Origin: Clostridiales bacterium UBA1779
Lineage (GTDB): Bacteria > Bacillota > Clostridia > Oscillospirales > CAG-272
DNA length: 8,914 nt
Direction of reading: 5' to 3'
Assembly (NCBI GenBank): GCA_002314565.1
Contig: DCGL01000140.1
Coordinates: 1 to 8,914, forward strand
Below the pieces are notes generated by a model. That model worked only from the letters and a program-made list of their open reading frames with translations. It made no database searches and was not told the origin of the DNA. This document shows, piece by piece, positions 1-6,067 of this stretch. Position numbers and translations under genes: made by a program. The first letter of the stretch is position 1; the number at the start of each line of letters is the position of its first letter.

Positions 1-24
1 GAGATCAATACCAATTCTGTACAC
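1..24 (-). CDS. Partial CDS, N-terminal 8 codons; possibly ROK-family sugar kinase
   Basis: Seen: 18 bases past the murA stop, the minus strand has a strong Shine-Dalgarno (AGGGGG), a 7-base gap, then GTG TAC AGA ATT GGT ATT GAT CTC, read as M-Y-R-I-G-I-D-L before the window edge. The I-G-I-D-L stretch fits the first phosphate-binding strand of ASKHA-fold kinases; ROK glucokinases usually continue G-G-T-N. Inferred: the gene is co-transcribed with murA because the gap is short and no terminator lies between them. With only eight residues the product is uncertain: an FGGY kinase, a BadF-type ATPase or holo-ACP synthase (which starts with a similar G-I-D motif) are alternatives. The existence of a gene start is better supported than its identity. 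Confidence 0.5.
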
Positions 25-42
25 TTCAATTCCCCCTGTTTC

Positions 43-1311
43 TCAGGCCCCGTCATCAACGAGGCGGATGTCTGCTCCGACTCCGCGGAGCTTTCCTACG
101 ATGTCATCATATCCGCGTTCAATTATTTCTATCTGAGATATTTCGGTTTTTCCTTCAGCAGCAAGGCCGGCAATAATCATTGCAGCACCGGCACGCAGGT
201 CAACTGCCGTAACCGGAGCTCCGGACAGCTTCTTTTTGCCGACTATTGACGCATTTCGACCGAGGACGTTGATTTCCGCCCCCATTTTCGCAAGTTCATC
301 GGCATATCTGAAACGGTTGTCAAAAACACCTTCGGTTATTATCGAGGTACCGTCAGCTGCCGCAAGAAGGGCACCGAACTGAGGCTGCATATCTGTCGGG
401 AAACCGGGGTAAAAATACGTTTTAATGTTGACTCCTCTGAGTTTTCCGTTGCTCGTAACAGTAATGAAATCCTCATCTTCGTCGACGGAGACACCCATTT
501 CTATGAGCTTTGCCGTAACGGTTTCCATATGCTTGGGAATAACACCGCTGACAGTGACGCGGCCTCCTGCGGCAGCTGCGGCAACCATATAGGTTCCGGC
601 TTCAATCATATCTGGAATGATGGTATATTCACAGCCGTGAAGCTCGGTAACGCCGGTTATCTTGATAAAGGAGGTTCCGGCTCCGGTAATCTTCGCGCCG
701 CACATATTGAGGAAGTTTGCAAGGTCGACTATATGAGGTTCTCTTGCGGCGTTGTCAATCGTCGTTTTTCCGTCGGCAAGAACTGCCGCGAGCATAACGT
801 TGATCGTTGCACCGACGGACGCAATGTCGAGATAAACCGAGCCGCCTCTGAGTCCCTGAGGACCGGCAACCACACGGTTGCAGCCGTTTTCGACGGTGAC
901 CTTTGCACCGAGAGCCTCAAAGCCCTTCTGATGCTGATCAATCGGACGGACTCCGAAATCGCAGCCGCCGGAAAATCCGACGCGGGCTTCTCCGAAACGG
1001 CCGAGCTCTGCGCCGAGAAGATAGGTTGACGCACGAAGACGTGAAACAAGGTCATGGCGCGAGGTCATACCGTTCAGCTTTTCCGTGTCAACCGATACCG
1101 TGTTGCGGCTGATTCTGATAACTTCCGCCCCCATATCCTCAAGAATTTTCAGAGAGAGGTTTACGTCCGTAACGTCGGGAATGTTATCGAGAACACACTT
1201 CTTTCCGGTAAGAATGCAGGCAAATATTATAGGCAGGGCAGCGTTCTTCATTCCGCTCACGTCGATTTTTCCGTGAAGCTTTTTTCCGCCGTTGATAAGA
1301 ATCTTTTTCAT
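43..1311 (-). CDS. murA: UDP-N-acetylglucosamine 1-carboxyvinyltransferase (MurA)
   Basis: MurA transfers enolpyruvate from phosphoenolpyruvate to UDP-GlcNAc, the first committed step of peptidoglycan synthesis in the cytoplasm. The 422-residue product has the usual family length. Numbered from the chosen start, key residues sit where E. coli MurA has them: K22-N23 in G-M-K-N-A-A-L-P, the catalytic loop Cys117 in S-G-G-C-D-F-G-V-R-P (R122), Asp307 in F-P-T-D-M-Q, and R373 in V-D-L-R-A-G. Cys at 117, not Asp, predicts fosfomycin sensitivity of the enzyme. Start choice: ATG at 1311 lies 10 bases after AGAAAGAG; ATG at 1317 (two residues longer) lies 4 bases after it and is almost as good. An in-frame ATG at 1344 lies upstream of that site and adds non-conserved residues. 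Bacillota often carry two MurA paralogues, and which one this is cannot be told here. A further gene follows after 18 bases, suggesting an operon. Confidence 0.97.
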   Translation of the reverse strand: MKKILINGGKKLHGKIDVSGMKNAALPIIFACILTGKKCVLDNIPDVTDVNLSLKILEDMGAEVIRISRNTVSVDTEKLNGMTSRHDLVSRLRASTYLLGAELGRFGEARVGFSGGCDFGVRPIDQHQKGFEALGAKVTVENGCNRVVAGPQGLRGGSVYLDIASVGATINVMLAAVLADGKTTIDNAAREPHIVDLANFLNMCGAKITGAGTSFIKITGVTELHGCEYTIIPDMIEAGTYMVAAAAAGGRVTVSGVIPKHMETVTAKLIEMGVSVDEDEDFITVTSNGKLRGVNIKTYFYPGFPTDMQPQFGALLAAADGTSIITEGVFDNRFRYADELAKMGAEINVLGRNASIVGKKKLSGAPVTAVDLRAGAAMIIAGLAAEGKTEISQIEIIERGYDDIVGKLRGVGADIRLVDDGA

Positions 1312-1329
1312 GGGCATAATGCTCTTTCT

Positions 1330-1347
1330 GCAGTGCGTGGACACTGC
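1330..1347 (-). promoter_or_regulatory. Hairpin in the murA leader next to the ribosome binding site
   Basis: On the minus strand GCAGTG and CACTGC form a perfect 6-bp stem (plus an inner T-G wobble) ending one base before the AGAAAGAG ribosome binding site of murA. Two further short stems in the same leader overlap it (see findings). It is visible as an inverted repeat; a regulatory role is inference. Confidence 0.3.
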
Positions 1348-1407
1348 CTTCCGCGTTTTTCGGCAGACAGAATCCGCCGGGCAGGATTAATTACAAATAG
1401 ACACTAT

Positions 1408-1416
1408 ATTGTACCA
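1408..1416 (-). promoter_or_regulatory. Probable murA promoter, extended -10
   Basis: The minus strand reads TGG-TACAAT, an extended -10 element (TGn plus a 5/6 match to TATAAT), about 95 bases before the murA start. The -35 region 17 bases upstream (TTTATT) is poor, which the TGn extension could offset. It implies a leader of roughly 90 bases. Confidence 0.45.
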
Positions 1417-1473
1417 TAAAACCAAATGAAAATAAAGTGTTTTTCCCCTTTTTTATTAATTTTGGATTAAGCC

Positions 1474-1501
1474 TTGACTTTTCATCCGCACAGAGTATAA
1501 T
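1474..1501 (+). promoter_or_regulatory. Sigma-A type promoter of the phosphoribosyltransferase gene
   Basis: TTGACT (1474-1479), a 16-base spacer and a perfect TATAAT (1496-1501). Transcription should start near 1508, giving a leader of only about 40 bases with AAGGAG at 1535-1540, seven bases before the ATG. The leader is too short for a purine riboswitch. Confidence 0.85.
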
Positions 1502-1547
1502 AATAATGATATTTTGACCGATTGGCTTCGGAAAAAGGAGTACCACA

Positions 1548-2108
1548 ATGAAAACAGCTTACAAAATGAACATAGCCGGTCTTGACCGTTCTCTTCCCCT
1601 GTGCCCCATCAGCGACAAGCTGAAAATCGGCGCTTTCGTTATTTTCGGGGATCCGGAGCTCACAACTGCCTGTGCAAAGGCACTGCTTGAAAAGGCTCCC
1701 GAATACGATTACGTTCTCACTGCAGAGTCAAAAGGAATTCCGCTGGCACACGAAATGGCAAGACTTGACGGAAACCGCAAGTATTTTCTTGCAAGAAAAG
1801 CCGCGAAGCTTTATATGAACGGCGTTTTTGAGGTAACCGTTCATTCAATCACAACCGCCAAAGAGCAGAAGCTCTATCTTGACAAGGCAGACGCCGAGCT
1901 GATGAAGGGCAAGAAGGTCCTCATTGTCGATGACGTTATCTCGACAGGCGAATCACTCAAGGCCCTTGAGCAGCTCGTTGAAGCAACCGGTGCCGAAATC
2001 TGCGGCAGAATGGCAATTCTTGCCGAAGGCGATGCAACGAAGAGAGACGACATCATCTATCTCGAAAAGCTTCCTCTGTTTGACAGCGAAGGCAATCCTC
2101 TGGATTAA
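1548..2108 (+). CDS. Purine-type phosphoribosyltransferase (Apt/Xpt family)
   Basis: A 186-residue type I phosphoribosyltransferase, expected to join a purine base to PRPP in the cytoplasm (salvage). Seen: the PRPP-binding signature V-L-I-V-D-D-V-I-S-T-G-E-S at residues 124-136; the E-S-K-G turn at 60-63, which corresponds to the pyrophosphate-binding loop region of adenine (E-S-R-G) and xanthine (E-A-K-G) enzymes; and the A-R-K segment at 82-84. The central part (V-T-V-H-S-I-T-T at 96-103, then a long segment before the PRPP loop) resembles xanthine phosphoribosyltransferase slightly more than adenine phosphoribosyltransferase, so the base specificity is left open. Length lies between Apt (about 170) and Xpt (about 190). 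The start is fixed by AAGGAG seven bases upstream. It is a single-gene unit with its own promoter and terminators; no purine riboswitch precedes it. Lys codons are often AAG, as in asnS, which may reflect high expression. Confidence 0.88.
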   Translation: MKTAYKMNIAGLDRSLPLCPISDKLKIGAFVIFGDPELTTACAKALLEKAPEYDYVLTAESKGIPLAHEMARLDGNRKYFLARKAAKLYMNGVFEVTVHSITTAKEQKLYLDKADAELMKGKKVLIVDDVISTGESLKALEQLVEATGAEICGRMAILAEGDATKRDDIIYLEKLPLFDSEGNPLD

Positions 2109-2118
2109 TCAATATAAA

Positions 2119-2170
2119 AGGCCGTTTATCCGTACAGGGGGGACTCACGACGGACAAACGGTCTTTTTTT
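2119..2170 (+). terminator. Intrinsic terminator after the phosphoribosyltransferase gene, bidirectional
   Basis: Arms 2119-2133 and 2150-2164 pair over 15 positions with one A-C mismatch and one G-T wobble around a 16-base loop, followed by seven T (2164-2170). On the minus strand the same hairpin is followed by TTTT, so it can also back up termination of the convergent gpsA-like gene. It begins 10 bases after the stop codon. Confidence 0.9.
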
Positions 2171-2210
2171 GCGCCCCGCCGTTAATAATTCAGCCGAAAC
2201 ACAAAGAAAC

Positions 2211-2261
2211 AGGACCGATTTTTCTCTGTACCGATACAGACGAATCAATCGGTCCTTTTTT
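2211..2261 (+). terminator. Second hairpin terminator between convergent genes
   Basis: AGGACCGATT (2211-2220) pairs perfectly with AATCGGTCCT (2247-2256). Inside the loop a second stem, TCTGTA/TACAGA (2225-2230 and 2235-2240), closes a 4-base loop, making a compound hairpin. Six T follow on the plus strand (2256-2261); on the minus strand a weaker T-rich stretch follows. It lies 5 bases past the gpsA-like stop, so it probably ends that transcript as well. Confidence 0.8.
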
Positions 2262-2266
2262 ATTGA

Positions 2267-3334
2267 TTAAAGATTGTTGCTTTCGAAAGCGGCCCAGGGC
2301 ATTTCGACGTCGGTGCGGTTGTCGAGGCGGTCGCCGATGTGGTGAAGCAGCGGGAATTCCTCGGGCTTTACCTTGCCGAGCTTTTCGAGAGCCTTGACAG
2401 CCTCAACGGTGCGGGCGGCAATGGCAGTTGATTCGAGGGTGACTCCTGCAAGAATCTCACGGGCTTCGGTGAAGCTCTTTCCTTCGCCGAGAAGTATGCC
2501 GAGCTTGCGCGTGCGGCCTCCGTAAACCGTTACGTAGAGGTCTCCGGCACCGAGAAGGATGTTTTCGGGCTGTCCTTCGCAGAGGGCAAGCAGGTGGGTC
2601 ATTTCCTTTACGGCCTGTTCGAAAACGCAGGCCTGTGAATTGTAATGGTCGAATACGCGGCCTTCACGCTTGTAAGCAAGACCGATTGAAATCGTGATGC
2701 CGAGAGCGTAGGCGTTCTTCAGGGCAACTGCGCATTCAACACCGCGGACGTCGGTTGAAAGGCTGACCATATAATAGGGAGCCTCGAACCAGCTTCTGAC
2801 GGTTCTGAGCATTTCTGGCTTGCGGCCGCAGAAGGTTACGTGGCTGGGGTCAAGGTCTGCAAGCTCGTATGAGGTGCAAGGACCTCCGACAGCCATAAAG
2901 TCAATCTTCTTGCCGAGCTTTGCGGCAACCTCTTCCATCTTTTCGGGGTAGGAAATCATCTTTCCCTCTCCGAGATGAAGCATGCCCTTGGTGATTGAAA
3001 GCACCGGGACACCGTCGTGAAGTCTCGGGATTACGTTTTCAAGATACCAGTCAAGGCCGAAGCTTGAAACGCCGCATATCGTAAGATCGGCGCCGTCAAG
3101 AGCACGGTCAAGCTCTGAGAAATAGTAGAATTCGTAGTTTTCGGGGGTGCGGAAGGGTCTCTTGAGGGTGAGATGCTCGCCGGTTTTCTTTGCGTGCTCA
3201 ATGATTTTGTCGTCAAGGACGGAGCCCACAAGTCTGATTTTGCAGCCGTTTTCAGCTGCCGGCCAGGTGATGGCGGAGCCCATCATACCGCAGCCGATAA
3301 CCGTAATTACGGGATGTTCTGCGAGAGTTTTCAT
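2267..3334 (-). CDS. gpsA: NAD(P)H-dependent glycerol-3-phosphate dehydrogenase-like protein, divergent GpsA clade
   Basis: Canonical GpsA reduces dihydroxyacetone phosphate to sn-glycerol 3-phosphate for phospholipid synthesis. This 355-residue protein has the GpsA layout: an N-terminal Rossmann fold with the dinucleotide loop G-C-G-M-M-G at 14-19, S-I-T-K-G at 113-117 (first active-site lysine, K116), A-L-K-N at 204-207 (catalytic lysine, K206), and G-A-G-D-L at 262-266 in the C-terminal helical domain. It differs from classical GpsA: the usual G-P-S-F-A segment is G-G-P-C-T-S-Y-E (150-157), and the N-R-R-F-G segment is G-G-R-T-R-K-L-G (272-279). As I recall the family, these variants mark a separate subfamily annotated as glycerol-3-phosphate dehydrogenase, so the substrate is inferred, not shown. 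The start is fixed by AAGGAG five bases before the ATG. It has its own promoter, divergent from the helicase gene, and converges on the phosphoribosyltransferase gene. Confidence 0.82.
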   Translation of the reverse strand: MKTLAEHPVITVIGCGMMGSAITWPAAENGCKIRLVGSVLDDKIIEHAKKTGEHLTLKRPFRTPENYEFYYFSELDRALDGADLTICGVSSFGLDWYLENVIPRLHDGVPVLSITKGMLHLGEGKMISYPEKMEEVAAKLGKKIDFMAVGGPCTSYELADLDPSHVTFCGRKPEMLRTVRSWFEAPYYMVSLSTDVRGVECAVALKNAYALGITISIGLAYKREGRVFDHYNSQACVFEQAVKEMTHLLALCEGQPENILLGAGDLYVTVYGGRTRKLGILLGEGKSFTEAREILAGVTLESTAIAARTVEAVKALEKLGKVKPEEFPLLHHIGDRLDNRTDVEMPWAAFESNNL

Positions 3335-3369
3335 AACGTCTCCTTAGTATTTTTATTTTTTACCACAAT

Positions 3370-3398
3370 ATTGTATATGAAAAATCGGGAAAAATCAA
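3370..3398 (-). promoter_or_regulatory. Sigma-A type promoter of the gpsA-like gene
   Basis: Minus strand: TTGATT (-35, 3393-3398), 17-base spacer, TACAAT (-10, 3370-3375), about 36 bases before the ATG. The -10 overlaps a perfect 10-bp palindrome, ACAATATTGT (3365-3374), which could be an operator or simply AT-rich promoter sequence. Confidence 0.8.
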
Positions 3399-3447
3399 GT
3401 ATTATTTGTATTGTTTTTTGTATTTTCCATATAATAAGAAATAAAAC

Positions 3448-3476
3448 TTGCTTTTTTACACAATATAATGTATAAT
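3448..3476 (+). promoter_or_regulatory. Sigma-A type promoter of the helicase gene
   Basis: TTGCTT (3448-3453), 17-base spacer, perfect TATAAT (3471-3476), back to back with the gpsA promoter; the two -35 elements are 49 bases apart. Expected transcription start is near 3483. Confidence 0.75.
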
Positions 3477-3524
3477 AATAAAATTCTGTAATAATGGGAT
3501 ACTGCGTGATATTTCAGGGCTTTC

Positions 3525-5915
3525 ATGCGTGTGACGGAAAGGCGGGTATTTGCAATGAGATATACACAAACCTCTGCCGGTGCCGTCATTGAAATCGATG
3601 CAGAGGAACTCTGCCGCGGAAGCGACGAAATCCCCGTCAGCACAAAAAAAGCCGCTGAATTCTCATTCCTTCCGGGACTCGTACAGAATAAAGAAAAACG
3701 TGCACTTGTCGAACACGACGGAATAAAGTATCTTGTCAGCTGCAAAGCTGCGGGATACTGCCCGGGAAGCGGACAGTCGCCTGATAAAATCGTATGCTTT
3801 TTCAGAGCGAAAAGCGGCAGCTCACACTGCCCGCAGCCAAGCATCTTTTCTCTTTGCTGCGCTGCGCTTTTTGCCCTTGCAAACGACAAACCGGTAGTCA
3901 TCAGACGCGTTCTTCTTGACCGCTCGCTCGAAGGAAGCATCAGCGTCAGCGACACCGAATATACTCCCGCCGTCCTCTGTGAACGCCTCCATTTTCTGCT
4001 TACCCTGATACAGGGTCGTGCGGAATATGAAATCATACGCCACAGAGAGCTGCTTCCGCTGCTTGCCCGACTGAAATTTCCTCACTCCTCACTGCGCGAA
4101 GGCCAGAAGGAGCTTATCGAACGCGTATACACTGCCGTCCGTCAGAAGGAAAGGCTTTTTGCCCAGGCTCCGACGGGAATCGGCAAAACGGTTTCGGTAC
4201 TGTACGGGGCAGTAAGAGCCATGGCAGGCGCGGATTTCCGCAGAATTTTCTATTTAACTGCCAAAATTTCCACACGTCGCGAAGCGTTTTCCGCGGTGGC
4301 CAAGCTCAATGAAGCGGGGGCCGGACTCCGGTGCATCGTTCTTGCTTCAAAAGAGGATATGTGCCCGCGGGCTATGGGACGGAAGGGCTGCTTTGCCTGT
4401 GAAGGCGACTCGTGCCCGTATATGAAGAACTACGATTCACGTATTCCCGAGCCGCTCCACGACCTGCTTGAACGCCACCGGGGATATCCCGTAAAGACGG
4501 TGTTCGAGTGTGCGGCCTCCCACGCAGTCTGTCCCTACGAATTCTCCCTTGACCTTGCCGAATACTGCGATATCGTAATCTGCGATTACAACAGCGTTTT
4601 TGACCCGGCGGTCAGACTCAAGCGCTTCTTTTCGGGAAGAGCCGCAGAGGACGCCGTTCTGCTGACCGACGAGGCGCACAACCTTCCCGTGCGTGCCAGA
4701 GATACTTTTTCGGCCGTGCTTTCCGAAGGCGATTTGGACTCCTTCTTTTCATTCATAAACGAGGGCATGCAGATTTATCCGCTGCTTGAGAGACTGCGTG
4801 AAAAACTTCTTTCCCTCGGTGAGCTCTGCCGTGAAAACACCGTAAAGGACGAAAACGGACTTGAATCCGGCTGGTTTTTCGACAGCTCGGTCCCCGCAGA
4901 TCTTACCGAAGCCGTTTTGGTTCTTCTGCCCGTTCTGATTCAGTTCAGGGCGATTCACAGGGACGAGTCCGAGCTTTTCGCAGCATCGGGAACGCTTCTT
5001 CGCAAGCTTTCGAAATGGCTGGATGCAGCCGACGCCTTTGATTCGAAATACAGAACCTATATAGAACTGCAGCGCGGGGTCATCTCGGCAAAGCTTTTCT
5101 GTCTTGATCCGTCCGAGAGGCTTGACGAAACGCTGTCCAGAGTTCACGCCTCCGTCTTTTTCTCGGCGACACTGACGCCCTCAGACTATTTTGCCGACAT
5201 ACTCGGCGGGACGAAGAATTCGTCGTCGCTCTCTCTTCCTTCCCCCTTCCCGCGCGATAATCTCTTTATCGCTGCAGTCACCTGCATTGATACGAGATAC
5301 GAATCGCGGGATAAATCGGCAAAACGCATAAGTACGGCAATTGCTTCCGTTGCTTCGGCAAAAAAAGGAAATTACATGGTGTTTTTCCCCTCGTACAGCT
5401 ATATGACCGAGGTGGCTAAAATATTCACGGAAAAATATCCGAACGTGCGCGTGCGCATACAGAAATCCGGTATGAGCCGTGCGGAGCACGAAAGCTTCCT
5501 TTCCTTCTTTGAAGATGATAAAGGAATCCTCAGAATCGGCTTCTGCGTGCTCGGAGGCTCCTTCTCAGAGGGAATCGACCTGCCCGGCGGAAGACTTATA
5601 GGAACCGTCATCGTCGGAGTGGGTCTTCCGGGACTTTCGGCGGAAAACAACATCATACGCGATTATTACGAAACAAGGTCCGAATGCGGCTTCGACTATG
5701 CATATACCTACCCCGGAATGAACAACGTACTGCAGGCGGCCGGAAGAGTGATAAGACGCGAACAGGATACGGGCGTTGTGATTCTCATCGACGACCGCTA
5801 TGCAGAGGAAAGATACAAGGCTCTGATGCCGGCGCACTGGAGCGGAATCTCTTACGTCTCGGATTTGCATGATTTAACACCCAAGCTTGCAGAATTTTGG
5901 GCAAAACGGCGATGA
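3525..5915 (+). CDS. XPD/DinG-family Fe-S superfamily 2 DNA helicase with degenerate N-terminal nuclease-like domain
   Basis: A 796-residue ATP-dependent 5'-3' DNA helicase, probably for repair or resolving unusual DNA structures. Seen in order: a small N-terminal domain (about 20-135); Walker A A-P-T-G-I-G-K-T (215-222); F-Y-L-T-A-K (motif Ia, 242-247); four cysteines C280, C289, C292 and C297 spaced as a 4Fe-4S site; V-C-P-Y-E-F (336-341); DEAH box D-E-A-H (382-385); F-S-A-T-L (546-550); F-C-V-L-G-G-S-F-S-E-G-I-D (673-685); and motif VI Q-A-A-G-R-V-I-R-R (737-745). This matches the clostridial COG1199 family whose members usually start with a PD-(D/E)XK nuclease domain; here its acidic residues appear lost. 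Start is uncertain: ATG 3525 follows AGGG by 5 bases, while ATG 3555 (786 residues) follows a G-rich GGCGGG stretch by about 8 bases and begins M-R-Y-T-Q-T. Lys codons are mostly AAA, unlike its neighbours. The symbol dinG is withheld because it is not the classical exonuclease-helicase DinG. Confidence 0.9.
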   Translation: MRVTERRVFAMRYTQTSAGAVIEIDAEELCRGSDEIPVSTKKAAEFSFLPGLVQNKEKRALVEHDGIKYLVSCKAAGYCPGSGQSPDKIVCFFRAKSGSSHCPQPSIFSLCCAALFALANDKPVVIRRVLLDRSLEGSISVSDTEYTPAVLCERLHFLLTLIQGRAEYEIIRHRELLPLLARLKFPHSSLREGQKELIERVYTAVRQKERLFAQAPTGIGKTVSVLYGAVRAMAGADFRRIFYLTAKISTRREAFSAVAKLNEAGAGLRCIVLASKEDMCPRAMGRKGCFACEGDSCPYMKNYDSRIPEPLHDLLERHRGYPVKTVFECAASHAVCPYEFSLDLAEYCDIVICDYNSVFDPAVRLKRFFSGRAAEDAVLLTDEAHNLPVRARDTFSAVLSEGDLDSFFSFINEGMQIYPLLERLREKLLSLGELCRENTVKDENGLESGWFFDSSVPADLTEAVLVLLPVLIQFRAIHRDESELFAASGTLLRKLSKWLDAADAFDSKYRTYIELQRGVISAKLFCLDPSERLDETLSRVHASVFFSATLTPSDYFADILGGTKNSSSLSLPSPFPRDNLFIAAVTCIDTRYESRDKSAKRISTAIASVASAKKGNYMVFFPSYSYMTEVAKIFTEKYPNVRVRIQKSGMSRAEHESFLSFFEDDKGILRIGFCVLGGSFSEGIDLPGGRLIGTVIVGVGLPGLSAENNIIRDYYETRSECGFDYAYTYPGMNNVLQAAGRVIRREQDTGVVILIDDRYAEERYKALMPAHWSGISYVSDLHDLTPKLAEFWAKRR

Positions 5916-5930
5916 TTCGCCCTGATTTTT
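5908..5930 (+). terminator. Possible weak terminator overlapping the helicase stop codon
   Basis: GGCGA (5908-5912) pairs with TCGCC (5917-5921) around a TGAT loop that contains the TGA stop; five T follow at 5926-5930 after a four-base gap. The stem is short and the T tract offset, so termination may be partial. Confidence 0.4.
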
Positions 5931-5950
5931 GAATAATTTTAAATATATAC

Positions 5951-5979
5951 TTGCAAAGCAAGTGCGGTTATGCTATAAT
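5951..5979 (+). promoter_or_regulatory. Strong sigma-A promoter of asnS with extended -10
   Basis: TTGCAA (5951-5956), 17-base spacer ending TGC, perfect TATAAT (5974-5979): a full extended -10 promoter. Transcription should start near 5986, giving a leader of about 80 bases. An inverted repeat CTTGC-AAA-GCAAG (5950-5962) covers the -35 element. The in-frame TTG at 5951 is part of the -35 and cannot be the translation start. Confidence 0.85.
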
Positions 5980-6067
5980 ATTCGTTACAGTTTTGTATTT
6001 TTTGCAGATTTGCAGATGCAAAATTGCGTTTTTTCGAAAAAGAGCCTCGCCGCAGAAAGGAAAAACC

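Noticed and set aside
529..1029. Plus-strand open frame of 166 codons opposite murA
   Set aside because: It lies wholly inside murA, which has all catalytic residues; no ribosome binding site or recognisable protein pattern.
1502..1547. Purine riboswitch before the phosphoribosyltransferase gene
   Set aside because: The leader is about 40 bases, too short for the three-way junction, and no conserved loop motifs are present.
1516..2255. The 8-mer GACCGATT recurs in the phosphoribosyltransferase leader (1516-1523) and in both arms of the second terminator
   Set aside because: The two arm copies are explained by the hairpin itself; one extra 8-base match is expected by chance at this scale.
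3395..4036. Minus-strand open frame of 213 codons opposite the helicase start and promoter region
   Set aside because: It runs across both divergent promoters and the helicase N-terminal coding sequence, has low-complexity composition and no start context.
5951..6067. 39-residue N-terminal extension of asnS from TTG at 5951, with a hydrophobic stretch
   Set aside because: The TTG is the -35 element and the extension includes the -10 (5974-5979). The product from ATG 6068 has the normal AsnRS length and a good ribosome binding site.
5986..6067. T-box riboswitch for asnS
   Set aside because: The leader is only about 80 bases, lacks the conserved AGGGTGGNACCGCG-type box and has no terminator hairpin with a T tract.
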